Numbered from the stretch's first letter, positions 8,435-16,999 are shown. The stretch: 64,000 nt of DNA from Nitrosopumilus sp. (GCF_025698945.1 NZ_JAILWM010000001.1:124001-188000), one strand, 5' to 3'. Translations and numbers: made by a program. The notes: a model not told the origin generated them from the sequence alone.

Positions 8435-8899
8435 TTAATTTGAACTTAGAAAATCATTCATTACTTCTTTAGAATGCCCTGCAGGTTTTACTTTGGGGTA
8501 AATTTTGAAAATTTTTCCTTTCTCATTTACAAGAAAAGTACTTCGATTCACACCCATGTATTCCCTGCCCATGAATTTCTTTAATCCCCAAACTCCAAAT
8601 AGTTTTGATACTTTTTTATCCACATCTGCTAAAAGTGGATATTTTATTCCCATCTTGTCACAGAATTTTTTATGAGAATCAACATCATCTGGACTGATGC
8701 CAATTATCTCGATTCCTTCTTTTTGAAATTTTTTATAGTCTTTTGAAAATTCGTCTGCCTCTGTAGTGCATCCTGGTGTAAAGTCCTTTGGATAAAAATA
8801 GATGGCATGCTTTTTGCCTTTAAAATCAGATGATTTTACTGTATTTCCGTTTGAATCATTTAACTCAAATTTTGGAACTGAGTCCCCTTCTGAAATCAT
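8435..8899 (-). CDS. bcp: Thioredoxin-dependent peroxiredoxin (PrxQ/Bcp type)
   Basis: A 154-residue thioredoxin-fold peroxidase, normal length for PrxQ. It reduces hydrogen peroxide and organic hydroperoxides in the cytoplasm. The peroxidatic cysteine is Cys44 in FTPGCTTEA. The usual resolving cysteine five residues later is absent (Asp49), but Cys81 in KKFCDKM could serve, as in PrxQ enzymes whose resolving cysteine is in helix alpha-3. It is convergent with paralogue B and divergent from the aquaporin gene. Detoxification of peroxide would be important for an aerobic ammonia oxidiser. Confidence 0.92.
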   Translation of the reverse strand: MISEGDSVPKFELNDSNGNTVKSSDFKGKKHAIYFYPKDFTPGCTTEADEFSKDYKKFQKEGIEIIGISPDDVDSHKKFCDKMGIKYPLLADVDKKVSKLFGVWGLKKFMGREYMGVNRSTFLVNEKGKIFKIYPKVKPAGHSKEVMNDFLSSN

Positions 8900-9002
8900 A
8901 TATTTTCAAATACATTGGTCTGTAATTAATTACTTTTTGATACTAATTGATCAAAAATTTGGTCCGAATCTTTTATATGGAAATTCTAGTGGGATTAGCT
9001 TA

Positions 9003-9707
9003 ATGGTAAATCCAAGAGCATATCTTGCTGAAGCAATTGCAACTTATGGTTTGGTCTTCTTTGGTCCACTTTCAGTTATCTTGGCTATAGCATCATTTGG
9101 CGAAACACTGACTACTCAATCTGTATTGTTTATCTCACTTGGACATGGTGGCGCAATTGCTCTGATGGTTTATGCATTTGGACATGTCTCTGGAGCTCAC
9201 ATTAATCCTGCAGTCACTATTCCTATGATGATTACAAAAAAGATAGGAATTGCAGATGGCATTGGATATATTATTTCACAATTAATTGGTGCAGTTGCAG
9301 CAGCTGCTACTCTCAAGGCAATATTGCCAGAACTTGGTGCTGCAGTTAACTTTGGAACTCAAGGTGGTCCAAGCGAATTAATCAATAACAGTATTGCTTC
9401 TGGATTTGCAGTTGAAGCAGTTCTTACCTTCTTCTTAGTTACTGTAATTTTTATGACCGCAGTTCACAAAAAGGCATCTCCAGGATGGCATGGATTTACA
9501 ATTGGTGGAATGGTTTTCCTAATTCACTTAATTGCTGTACCTCTAACTGGTGCATCAGTAAATCCTGCAAGAACATTTGGTCCTGCATTAATATCTGGAT
9601 TTTGGGAATTCCACTGGTTATATTGGGCAGCACCAGTTCTAGGTGGTATTATTGCAGGATTGATTATGAACTATGTTTTTGTCAAACCTGCAGAAAAAGA
9701 AGCATAA
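9003..9707 (+). CDS. Aquaporin / glycerol facilitator family channel
   Basis: From the ATG at 9003 this is a 234-residue membrane protein with six hydrophobic helices and the two diagnostic NPA loops, SGAHINPAVT and GASVNPARTFG. MIP-family channels pass water, and some pass small neutral solutes. The reading frame extends upstream to 8802 but that part is antisense to the peroxiredoxin gene and lacks MIP similarity, so 9003 is preferred. Water versus solute or ammonia selectivity cannot be decided with confidence from the sequence. Confidence 0.9.
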   Translation: MVNPRAYLAEAIATYGLVFFGPLSVILAIASFGETLTTQSVLFISLGHGGAIALMVYAFGHVSGAHINPAVTIPMMITKKIGIADGIGYIISQLIGAVAAAATLKAILPELGAAVNFGTQGGPSELINNSIASGFAVEAVLTFFLVTVIFMTAVHKKASPGWHGFTIGGMVFLIHLIAVPLTGASVNPARTFGPALISGFWEFHWLYWAAPVLGGIIAGLIMNYVFVKPAEKEA

Positions 9708-9745
9708 CCCCAACATTTTTAAAAATTTAATTTTCTTTTGTTCCC

Positions 9746-10168
9746 ATGAGTTCAAATGATATTTCTGATATGTTTCATGAAGAATCTCAAAAACTAGAAA
9801 ATCTAATTAATAATGCTGAAAGTAACTCAGAACTATCCATTCATGAAATTGTTGAGATGTATTATCAAGTCATGAATGTATCAACAATGGTCACAATGCT
9901 CAAACAAACAAATGAAAACCCTTCATTACTTGATCAAATTTCATCCGTTGAAAAAATCATTTCTAAAAAATTTAATTCCAATATCCATCCCAAAATCACA
10001 GAACAACTTTTTGATTCTATTGAAAACCTTACAAAAAAATTACAATCAAAAACTCTTCAAAATAAATCTAAAGAAGACATTGAAAGCGAAGCAAAACAAT
10101 ATGAGTATCTTAGAGAAATTATGAGCACAAAAGAATTTGTAAAACAATACGAAGATGGGCTCTCATGA
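9746..10168 (+). CDS. Hypothetical helical protein
   Basis: A 140-residue acidic, almost entirely helical protein rich in Glu, Lys, Asn and Ser, with no signal, membrane segment or metal motif. It begins at an ATG 38 bases after the aquaporin gene and overlaps the following methyltransferase-like gene by four bases (ATGA), so the two are probably translated together. I do not recognise the family; a regulatory or partner role for the next gene product is a guess. Confidence 0.6.
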   Translation: MSSNDISDMFHEESQKLENLINNAESNSELSIHEIVEMYYQVMNVSTMVTMLKQTNENPSLLDQISSVEKIISKKFNSNIHPKITEQLFDSIENLTKKLQSKTLQNKSKEDIESEAKQYEYLREIMSTKEFVKQYEDGLS

Positions 10169-10980
10169 TTGAATCCCTTGCAAAAAATCTAGTCAGTCTA
10201 AAAAAAGAATTTGTCACTGTATATGATGGAGCTAGTCATATTCAAGAAGTAATCCCAGCTTCAAAATCTGAATTATTTCCAATACAAGAACGTGACTTGG
10301 AATTGTTACATCAGTTTGCAACAAAAAATCCAATCTATTACAATTCATATGAAAAAATTATTGGAGATACTTTGTGCATTGTTTACGAGGGTGACATTAA
10401 CAAATTTTGGCTAAACAGTATCCAACATGGCTCAAGTCATGCACCATTTTCTCCCACTTGGATAATGTCTGCATATGTCTTAAGTTTAATTGCAAAAGAG
10501 AATAGATATCAAGAAATTATTGATATTGGCTCAGGTGATGGAAGAATTGCTTTTTGTGCAAAAGTTCTGGGTTTGGAATCATACAGTATTGAGATTGATA
10601 ACATGTTGGTAGACGTTCAAAAAACTCTCAGTAGTACTGTAGACTTTCATCCTAGTTGTGCTAATGCTATCCAATTTGATTATTCTTCACTGAATCTTTC
10701 AAATCCTGTTTTTTTTATTGGTGGTCTAGCACAGATGGGGGGAATTGAGTTGGCTAGTGGTGTTTTAGAGAAAATAACTCCATCACATTTTACTAAACTT
10801 GGATGGGTTTTTGCAGGAACATATTCTAAAAAATACAAAACTGATCCGAAAAATGAAGCTGGGTGGGGTACATTAATTGAGCAGAATCATCTAAAATCTA
10901 TCAATACAATTTCGCTGCCAACTGCATGGACATTTCATGAAACCGATGAAACACCATACATTTTTGCTGAAACTGCATAA
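10165..10980 (+). CDS. Class I SAM-dependent methyltransferase-like protein
   Basis: A 271-residue protein with a probable SAM-binding motif I, DIGSGDGRIAF, at residues 120-130, followed by an acidic residue at the end of strand 2 (SIEID, about 145). The N-terminal 110 residues and the C-terminal part show no family I can name. The start codon overlaps the previous gene's stop (ATGA). The substrate is unknown. The end lies 38 bases before tRNA-Arg. Confidence 0.6.
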   Translation: MIESLAKNLVSLKKEFVTVYDGASHIQEVIPASKSELFPIQERDLELLHQFATKNPIYYNSYEKIIGDTLCIVYEGDINKFWLNSIQHGSSHAPFSPTWIMSAYVLSLIAKENRYQEIIDIGSGDGRIAFCAKVLGLESYSIEIDNMLVDVQKTLSSTVDFHPSCANAIQFDYSSLNLSNPVFFIGGLAQMGGIELASGVLEKITPSHFTKLGWVFAGTYSKKYKTDPKNEAGWGTLIEQNHLKSINTISLPTAWTFHETDETPYIFAETA

Positions 10981-10988
10981 TCGCAATC

Positions 10989-10997
10989 CAAATTAAG
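10989..10997 (+). promoter_or_regulatory. Probable TATA box of tRNA-Arg
   Basis: The A/T tract AAATTAAG, preceded by a purine-poor CC, lies 22-30 bases before the first base of the tRNA, the distance expected for an archaeal TBP site. A similar CTTAAATT tract lies at the same distance before tRNA-Pro. Confidence 0.4.
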
Positions 10998-11018
10998 CGT
11001 GATTGGCCCAAAACTTTC

Positions 11019-11093
11019 GGACTCGTTGCATAGCTTGGATAGTGCGAACGCTTGCGGAGCGTTAGGTCGCCGGTTCGAATCCGGTCGGGTCCG
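11019..11093 (+). tRNA. tRNA-Arg (anticodon GCG)
   Basis: Folds as a complete cloverleaf: acceptor GGACTCG/CGGGTCC with one G-T pair, D stem GCAT/GTGC, anticodon stem AACGC/GCGTT with loop TTGCGGA (anticodon GCG, reading CGC and CGU), T arm GCCGG-TTCGAAT-CCGGT, and discriminator G at 11093. No intron. CCA is not encoded. There is one base-pair mismatch type (G-T) at the T-stem edge. Confidence 0.93.
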
Positions 11094-11122
11094 TTAACAT
11101 CTTAATCCAAACTAAATAAGCA

Positions 11123-11165
11123 CTTCAAGCCTGCAAAAAATTTTATCTTTGCAGGTTTCTTGAAG
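11123..11165. repeat. Inverted repeat / hairpin after tRNA-Arg
   Basis: CTTCAAG-CCTGCAAA is followed after a 10-base A/T loop by TTTGCAGG-TTT-CTTGAAG. The arms form a 15-base-pair stem with a three-base bulge. It lies 30 bases after the tRNA and 82 before the next gene. It could be a structured RNA element, a processing signal or a protein site; no family is recognised. Confidence 0.7.
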
Positions 11166-11246
11166 GATATTACTTTGTTGCATTTTCTGATATTTATCAA
11201 TTAAGAAATTTGTTTAGATTTTATACCAACAAGAAAATCATAACTA

Positions 11247-12305
11247 GTGCAAAAAAATCAAAATTTTTCTGAAATCAAACCCTCTGAATGGTTACTGATA
11301 AACCGATTTCTGCATGAATTAAAACAAGTTGACACTCAATGCGTATCGGTTTATTATCCATATGGAAAGGGAATGGAAACAATATCTTTGCTACAAGAAA
11401 CAAAGAGAAATGAGTTACTTGAAAAAATTGAATCTAAAATTGAAAAACGTATATTCGAACTCAAAGAAAAACCGCCGTCTGCAGGAAAGTTTGCAAAAAC
11501 TCTTTGTATTTTTGGCTGGATAAAAAATGATAAAGTAATTATCAAAGAAATTGGGATTTCAAAAAAATTACCATATGTCTACATGGTAAGTAAGAAACCT
11601 TTTGTTAAACCATTTCGTGACATTCTTAAAATTAATCGTGATGTTTTGTTGGTAACAATAGATCAAAAAACTGCAAGAATACAAAGATTTCATGGGGATC
11701 AGATTACTCAAGAATCTACATTACGAATAGATCTACAGGGAAGACACCGAAAAGGAGGACAAAGTCAAGGAAGATTCCTTAGAGCAAGACAGACAAAAAT
11801 TCATGTTTTCTTTAAAAAAGTTGCAAACAAAGTGAGGATGATGAATTCAAATTCAGAGTTAATATTGTTGGGTGGATCTGGACATGCAAAAACAGAATTC
11901 TATGGTGAACTTGATTCGGAATTAACAAAAAAATGTAAGTTTGTAGAAAATTTGTCTTTTTCCACTCCTCTAAAAGACATTGAAAAGAAAATAATTCATC
12001 ATCTGTATCAATATCGAAAAAAATATGTTGCAGAAATTATTGATAAATATGAAAAATTAGTCAAAGACGGATTGACAGCTAAAAAAAATGATGAAATTTA
12101 CAAGGCATTAAAAATTGGTGCAGTAGACACACTAATTGTTTCAACTGATTATTATTCTGATCCTAAATTTAGAAATATAATGAAAATGCTGGAGATTGCA
12201 AAAAGTACATCATCTAAAATTGAATTTGCAACATCCCAAAAAATAATTAAAAAACTGGAACTTGATGACTCTGTTTTAGCAATACTTCGATATCGGATTA
12301 AGTAA
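11247..12305 (+). CDS. aRF1/eRF1-superfamily protein with GGQ motif
   Basis: A 352-residue protein whose middle domain carries the peptidyl-tRNA hydrolysis motif GGQ at 170-172 within GRHRKGGQSQGRF, which matches the catalytic loop of archaeal/eukaryotic release factor 1. The C-terminal domain (about 265-352) resembles the eRF1 domain 3 fold. The N-terminal 120 residues lack the NIKS stop-codon-recognition motif, and the protein is about 50 residues shorter than canonical aRF1. It therefore fits Vms1-like release factors of ribosome rescue better than the standard termination factor. The start is GTG at 11247. Confidence 0.7.
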   Translation: MQKNQNFSEIKPSEWLLINRFLHELKQVDTQCVSVYYPYGKGMETISLLQETKRNELLEKIESKIEKRIFELKEKPPSAGKFAKTLCIFGWIKNDKVIIKEIGISKKLPYVYMVSKKPFVKPFRDILKINRDVLLVTIDQKTARIQRFHGDQITQESTLRIDLQGRHRKGGQSQGRFLRARQTKIHVFFKKVANKVRMMNSNSELILLGGSGHAKTEFYGELDSELTKKCKFVENLSFSTPLKDIEKKIIHHLYQYRKKYVAEIIDKYEKLVKDGLTAKKNDEIYKALKIGAVDTLIVSTDYYSDPKFRNIMKMLEIAKSTSSKIEFATSQKIIKKLELDDSVLAILRYRIK

Positions 12306-12345
12306 TCATCGACATTATTTTCTATAACTGCCTTTACTAGAATTT

Positions 12346-12555
12346 GTGCATTGTAATGGTGCTTGTAAAAAATACATTGCCAAAAGCAACAGCCTAGAGG
12401 GCGGCAGATATGAACAAGGTCAAAAACGATGCCCACAATGTGAGATTTTCGTAAAATGGGAGGGGTTATGGTGTCCTTGCTGTGGGCGATTACTACGAAC
12501 AAAACCTAGAGCAAAAAAATTAAAAAATAAATTAAAATCAATTTATATTAAATAG
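12346..12555 (+). CDS. Small zinc-ribbon protein
   Basis: A 69-residue protein from a GTG at 12346. It has cysteines at 3 and 7, then CPQC near residue 29 and CPCC near 43, sufficient for one treble-clef or ribbon zinc site. The last 20 residues are very basic (many Lys), suggesting nucleic acid contact. It follows the GGQ protein by 40 bases on the same strand, so co-transcription is possible. The function is unknown. Confidence 0.6.
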   Translation: MHCNGACKKYIAKSNSLEGGRYEQGQKRCPQCEIFVKWEGLWCPCCGRLLRTKPRAKKLKNKLKSIYIK

Positions 12556-12603
12556 AATTGAAAAATTAAAAAATATTAAATCTAATTTTAAAGTAATAAT
12601 GTC

Positions 12604-12705
12604 ATGAAGCCTCAATCCTGTAGAAATTGTGGAAAGGAATTATGGCAAAATCAAAGAGTTTGTCCTCAATGTGGAAAAGATAGTGGATATGACGATTCTG
12701 AATAA
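12604..12705 (+). CDS. 33-residue zinc-ribbon microprotein
   Basis: A complete short gene, ATG at 12604 and TAA at 12703. The product has CRNCGKEL and, 14 residues on, CPQCGKDSG, a classic two-knuckle zinc ribbon and essentially nothing else. The four cysteines with the CxxCG spacing make chance unlikely despite the length. Such minimal ribbons occur in archaeal genomes without assigned function. Confidence 0.6.
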   Translation: MKPQSCRNCGKELWQNQRVCPQCGKDSGYDDSE

Positions 12706-12788
12706 ATTTCAATGTTCTCTACGCTTCTGATATTATCATAATTGATTTTAGCCTATACGCTTAATTTTGCATCTATTATACGATTTTT

Positions 12789-13208
12789 GTGATACACCCT
12801 GAATTAATGAAGTTACTTGAGGCTAATGATGTGGTGGAAATACTACATGATTCAGTCCAATATCAACTACAGAAAATTAACAATGTTCAAAAAACTGATG
12901 ATGGGAGAGATTGGTATCAGGATCTACCTTTGATTGTAAAAGAAAAATTTGATAATTATAAAGTTGATTATGAAACACTTTCTAGAATTTTAAAATTAGA
13001 ACATGATGAAATTAAAAATGAGATGAGTAAGGGTTACTATTATTGGCGACTTCTTCGATCTGCATGCAATACATACAGAAATGATTTGATAGAATATGAT
13101 CAACAATTAAATCAAGAATTCAATTTACAAGAAACAGAAGCAATATCTGATAATTCCGTATTAAATGAATGCATTGTAGTTTTAAATCAACATGAAATTG
13201 AAAAATAA
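12789..13208 (+). CDS. Hypothetical protein
   Basis: A 139-residue charged, helical protein with aromatic clusters (GRDWYQDLP, GYYYWRLL). The frame opens with GTG at 12789; an ATG at 12807 (MKLLEANDVV) is also possible. No metal, membrane or nucleotide motif can be seen. It is convergent with the CBS-domain gene, ending three bases from it. I do not recognise a family. Confidence 0.55.
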   Translation: MIHPELMKLLEANDVVEILHDSVQYQLQKINNVQKTDDGRDWYQDLPLIVKEKFDNYKVDYETLSRILKLEHDEIKNEMSKGYYYWRLLRSACNTYRNDLIEYDQQLNQEFNLQETEAISDNSVLNECIVVLNQHEIEK

Positions 13209-13210
13209 AA

Positions 13211-14059
13211 TTATTTCAAAAATGCCATAGCTTTTACAATATCTGATTTACTGATTATTCCAATAATGCTTCCATGACCAGATAGCACTCCAGCTCCGTT
13301 GATGTTTTTCTCTAATAGAATTGTTCCTGCTTTTGCTAAATCCTCATCATAATCTACAGAAACAATGTTTTTACTCATAACATCGCTAGCCTTTACACTC
13401 CCACCAAATCCTGATTCCGAAATGAATCCTTTTCTAGGAAATATTACTGAAATTACTGGATCTGTGTTATCTAGAACATCCTCATATTTTCCTTGTTTTA
13501 ATGCTAATTCAAACAAATCTCTAAAAGTAACTATTCCTACTGGCATTTCGTCATGATCACGTAGAATTACTCTGGAAATCTTCTCATCAATCATTTTTGT
13601 AACTACTTTGTATAGTGGGGTGTCCAAGTATTGCCAGGCATAGTATGGCGACATGTACTCTCCTACTATTTTCTCACCTGCATGTGTTTTGGTAAAATAT
13701 CTCACAAGATCTGTCTTTGTTAAAATGCCTACAACTTCATCGTTTGATTTTACAACCAAAGAACCAATTGCTTTTTTTAGCATTATTTCTGCACATTCAT
13801 CAAGGCTGGTATTTTCGTCTACTGAAATGATTTTTTTAACAATTTTTGATAATGGAATTTCATCTAGCTTTTGTTCTGTTTCATCTGTTAATAGGAACAA
13901 TCCTAAATCTTTCTCAGATACTATTCCTGTAATTTTATTATTTTCTGTAACAAGTATTCTGCTCTTTTTTTCATCAATGATTTTTTTTAAGACATCAGCT
14001 AGATTTGAATCATGTTTAATTGTTCTAGGAGTATTTTTGTAATCCTTGGCGTATTTCAT
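13211..14059 (-). CDS. Four-CBS-domain protein
   Basis: A 282-residue protein made of four consecutive CBS modules. Each has the pattern of a helix, the G-I-V-(S/T) strand and a D-(L/V) turn: GIVSEKDLG, GILTKTDLV, GIVTFRDLF and GIISKSDIV. CBS pairs bind adenosine nucleotides such as AMP, ATP or SAM and act as energy or ligand sensors. No catalytic or transport domain is attached, so it probably works by protein contact. It is divergent from the universal stress protein gene, a recurrent pairing of nucleotide-sensing proteins. Confidence 0.9.
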   Translation of the reverse strand: MKYAKDYKNTPRTIKHDSNLADVLKKIIDEKKSRILVTENNKITGIVSEKDLGLFLLTDETEQKLDEIPLSKIVKKIISVDENTSLDECAEIMLKKAIGSLVVKSNDEVVGILTKTDLVRYFTKTHAGEKIVGEYMSPYYAWQYLDTPLYKVVTKMIDEKISRVILRDHDEMPVGIVTFRDLFELALKQGKYEDVLDNTDPVISVIFPRKGFISESGFGGSVKASDVMSKNIVSVDYDEDLAKAGTILLEKNINGAGVLSGHGSIIGIISKSDIVKAMAFLK

Positions 14060-14187
14060 AATTTTACCAGTTCATTGTATAATAAATAAGACCAGACAAT
14101 TACCATTGATGAAAATCAATCCTTCAGATAATATCATCTATGAAAATAACTTTCTCACTTAATATTGAAGATAAATTTGATTTTTTT

Positions 14188-14604
14188 ATGGATTTAAACC
14201 GAATTTTAGTACCAATTGATGGCTCGAAAAAATCATTTGAAGCCTTGGATAGGGCAATAACTCTTGCAGGATTTACTCATGGACAAGTAACTGCAATTCA
14301 TGTGATTCCGCATGTTTTGGAGGGTGGCACAAGAACAAAAGCTTTTGATAAACAACTTCAAGATGAAGGAAAGATTCTTTTACAAAAAGCAGCAAAACGA
14401 GCTGGAAATAAGAACGTCAAATTTACAACCAAATTACTAAGAGGTTCACCAAGCCATGTTACATTACATACTGCAAAATCTGGAAAGTTTGATCATATTG
14501 TTATGAGTACTACCGGTGCTGGTTCTGCATCAAATGATATGATAGGAAGTGTTTCAAATTATATTTTGCACAAATCAAAAATCCCTGTTTACCTAATAAA
14601 ATAA
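14188..14604 (+). CDS. Universal stress protein (UspA family)
   Basis: From the ATG at 14188 the product is 138 residues and begins MDLNRILVPIDGSKKS, the standard UspA start. An in-frame ATG at 14140 would add 16 residues that do not resemble the family. Later motifs include TAIHVIP and the ATP-binding-type MSTTGAGSASNDMIGSVSNYIL (GS-rich loop). UspA proteins are cytoplasmic, often ATP-binding, and linked to stress tolerance. It lies divergent to the four-CBS gene. Confidence 0.88.
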   Translation: MDLNRILVPIDGSKKSFEALDRAITLAGFTHGQVTAIHVIPHVLEGGTRTKAFDKQLQDEGKILLQKAAKRAGNKNVKFTTKLLRGSPSHVTLHTAKSGKFDHIVMSTTGAGSASNDMIGSVSNYILHKSKIPVYLIK

Positions 14605-14633
14605 TTGGCACTAGTAAGAAAACTTACCCCTAG

Positions 14634-14641
14634 ATTATATA
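14634..14641 (+). promoter_or_regulatory. Probable TATA box before the 14671 gene
   Basis: The TTATATA tract lies about 30 bases before the ATG at 14671, and GGTGAGG at 14660-14666, just upstream of the ATG, matches a Shine-Dalgarno sequence. Such a clear ribosome-binding site is not obvious before most genes here. Confidence 0.45.
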
Positions 14642-14670
14642 CCTAAAAAGCATAATTATGGTGAGGAGAA

Positions 14671-14985
14671 ATGCAACAAACAACAAACAAACAAGCACCA
14701 CGGCTAAAGTTCCTAGCAATTTTGGCTGCTGCAACTTCAGTAATACTAGTACTAACACTCACTCCTTGGAATATCGTTCCAACTCTAGTAACTGAGGATG
14801 TAACCGTCATTGCTGTAACTGATTACGGCTGTGTTGCAGAATCTATTTTGGGACACTCCGTTGTAGTTCCTAACTGTGGCGCAAGTGTTGGAGATGTAAT
14901 ATCTGCTTCATTTAACGTTCCAGCAATGGAAGTAAACGGATACTATGATAGAATTCAGGATAAACTGGCAACAGTGAATCCTTAA
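14671..14985 (+). CDS. Small membrane-anchored extracytoplasmic protein
   Basis: A 104-residue protein with a basic N-terminus and one hydrophobic helix at about 15-37, then an outward-facing domain with two cysteines (YGCVAES and PNCGAS, about 19 residues apart) that could form a disulfide or hold a metal. The start is supported by a strong Shine-Dalgarno site and TATA box. I do not recognise a family. It lies upstream of the secreted dienelactone hydrolase with a 56-base gap. Confidence 0.65.
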   Translation: MQQTTNKQAPRLKFLAILAAATSVILVLTLTPWNIVPTLVTEDVTVIAVTDYGCVAESILGHSVVVPNCGASVGDVISASFNVPAMEVNGYYDRIQDKLATVNP

Positions 14986-15041
14986 TCTCTATTTTTTTGC
15001 TCAAACAATACTTTAAATTTTAATTAAGATATTTACAAACA

Positions 15042-16127
15042 ATGCAAAATCAATTCCATTTACTTTCTTTGATTCTTTTACTCTCTCTAGGATTTGTTTC
15101 GTTTTCAATGATTAATGCTGAGCAATCCTCTGGAAAATCTGAATGGGATATCATGTCTTATGATGACTGTGATGATGTGTTATGTTCTGAAACAATATCT
15201 GCCCTATATGAAATTCCATCCATTGCTTATTTTCCACCTCCACTAAAGCAAATCTCCCAAGGTACTGATCCAAATAATGTCACATGTACGGAAGGCAAGG
15301 AATTAGTTTTGAAAAAATCCAATGGTTTACCAGCTTGCATTAATCCTGCAAGTGTTGAAAAATTAATTTCACGTGGCTGGGCAATTCATATTCTTCCTGA
15401 TTATACTAATAAAAATAATAATTCTGAAATTTTTACAATGGGTAACTATAACACTACTTCTGAAACAGTAGATTACTTTGGTGATACAAGTGGCTATTTG
15501 GCAAAACCAACTACTGATGGAAATTATCCCGGTATTGTAATGATTCACGAATGGTGGGGATTAAATGATAATATCAAAGAGATGGCTGACAAACTTGCAT
15601 CTCACGGCTATGTTGTATTGGCAATTGATCTTTATAATGGTAAAATCGGAACAACTTCTGAGCAAGCAAGGGAATTAGTTAGCAGTTATAATTTAGATGA
15701 TGGGCTTGAGAACATGAATTCTGCAGTTTTATTTTTGACTGATAATTATTCTGTAGATAAGATTGGTTCAATTGGTTGGTGTTTTGGTGGAGGGCAGTCT
15801 CTAAACCTTGCTTTGAATAATAATGCAATGGATGCAACTGTAATTTATTATGGCAGTCTAATTACTGACTATGAAAAATTATCTTCAATTAATTGGCCTG
15901 TACTAGGAATATTTGCAGAACTTGATCAAGGGATTACTGTTGATACTGTAAATAAATTTGAAAAAACACTCAATGACTTAGAAATTCCAAATGAAATTAA
16001 AATTTATTCTGGAGTAAATCACGCTTTTGCAAATCCATCAGGTGACCGATATGCTCCTGAAGAATCAAAAGATGCATGGACTAAAACCATTTCATTTCTT
16101 GATTCTGCCTTAAAGAAAAATCTGTAA
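15042..16127 (+). CDS. Secreted dienelactone hydrolase family protein
   Basis: A 361-residue protein. Residues 1-26 are a signal peptide. Residues 80-113 hold a cysteine-bracketed segment (TCTEGKELVL...GLPACI...LISRGW) of a kind I recall from secreted thaumarchaeal proteins. Residues 140-360 are an alpha/beta-hydrolase of the DLH family with nucleophile Cys247 in GWCFGG, Asp295 in ELDQG and His327 in GVNHAF. DLH enzymes cleave lactones or esters; the substrate is unknown. The location should be extracytoplasmic. Confidence 0.88.
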   Translation: MQNQFHLLSLILLLSLGFVSFSMINAEQSSGKSEWDIMSYDDCDDVLCSETISALYEIPSIAYFPPPLKQISQGTDPNNVTCTEGKELVLKKSNGLPACINPASVEKLISRGWAIHILPDYTNKNNNSEIFTMGNYNTTSETVDYFGDTSGYLAKPTTDGNYPGIVMIHEWWGLNDNIKEMADKLASHGYVVLAIDLYNGKIGTTSEQARELVSSYNLDDGLENMNSAVLFLTDNYSVDKIGSIGWCFGGGQSLNLALNNNAMDATVIYYGSLITDYEKLSSINWPVLGIFAELDQGITVDTVNKFEKTLNDLEIPNEIKIYSGVNHAFANPSGDRYAPEESKDAWTKTISFLDSALKKNL

Positions 16128-16175
16128 TTTTTCTGCATGGTAAGATCTTAAATATCCCTTTCACAAAAGTTAGTA

Positions 16176-16577
16176 ATGAGCCGTGAAGATCTCACTTTAT
16201 CTGATATTCTTGTAGGAGATATTATGGCAAAAACCTTAATCAGTGTCAATACTTCTACTACCCTACTACAAATTGCAAAAATGATGGAACAAGGTAGAAT
16301 TGGTGCAATTATTGTCAAAAAAGATGATAATCCATTTGGAATTGTAACTGATAGAGATTTTGCAACCAAGGTTGCTGCAAACAAATTATCATTAGATTCC
16401 CCAGTTGAAAAAATAATGTCCACCCCACTTATTACAATTAATCACGATGAACCCATTTCTACAGCTGCTAAAAGAATGACTGATAAAAAAATCAGAAAAC
16501 TTGCAGTAACTAATAATGGGAACATTGTAGGAATTATTACATCTACTGATCTTGTAACACAACTAGCAAAAAACTAA
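16176..16577 (+). CDS. Two-CBS-domain protein
   Basis: A 133-residue protein composed of one CBS pair (Bateman module): GIVTDRDFATKV and GIITSTDLVTQL mark the two turns. It resembles stand-alone archaeal CBS proteins that bind adenine nucleotides. No other domain is fused. The 3' end overlaps that of the reverse-strand membrane protein gene by four bases. Confidence 0.88.
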   Translation: MSREDLTLSDILVGDIMAKTLISVNTSTTLLQIAKMMEQGRIGAIIVKKDDNPFGIVTDRDFATKVAANKLSLDSPVEKIMSTPLITINHDEPISTAAKRMTDKKIRKLAVTNNGNIVGIITSTDLVTQLAKN

Positions 16578-16999
16578 AACGTTTTAGTTTTTCTTAGAAA
16601 AAATGTCACTGATGCCATATAGCATACAGTAGAAATAATTTCAGAGACTAATGATGCAATATATGGTTCAATACCTATCTCCAAAAAATAATATAATGAC
16701 GGCCATCTTATTCCAAGATAAATTATTTCACCAATACCAAACGATGAAATCAAAGCAATTATCTCCCTTTTGATAATCTCTCTTTTCATGGACTTGTATC
16801 GTGATTTATTATCGTAATAGAATAGACATGAAAAAATTCCAAAATAAATTACATATCCAATAATTATTGTGATTGTTGTATTGAGATAATTTTCTTGATC
16901 TGATAGTAGCTGGGCTGCAACTGCAGAAAGTGATGCCGATATTATAAAGCATATTAGAAAATTCCTATTTATCTGAAGTAATTGCTGGTTTAGTTTCAT
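16574..16999 (-). CDS. Four-helix membrane protein of unknown function
   Basis: A 141-residue protein with four probable membrane helices (about 15-33, 40-62, 82-100 and 110-134) and short charged loops (DNKSRYKSMKREIIKRE). No catalytic or transport signature was seen. It ends convergent with the CBS gene and is divergent from tag, sharing a very short upstream region with it. Unknown function. Confidence 0.6.
   Translation of the reverse strand: MKLNQQLLQINRNFLICFIISASLSAVAAQLLSDQENYLNTTITIIIGYVIYFGIFSCLFYYDNKSRYKSMKREIIKREIIALISSFGIGEIIYLGIRWPSLYYFLEIGIEPYIASLVSEIISTVCYMASVTFFLRKTKTF

Noticed and set aside
8802-9002. N-terminal extension of the aquaporin frame upstream of 9003
   Set aside because: The extra codons are antisense to the start of the peroxiredoxin gene and show no MIP-like helix; the protein aligns from ATG 9003.
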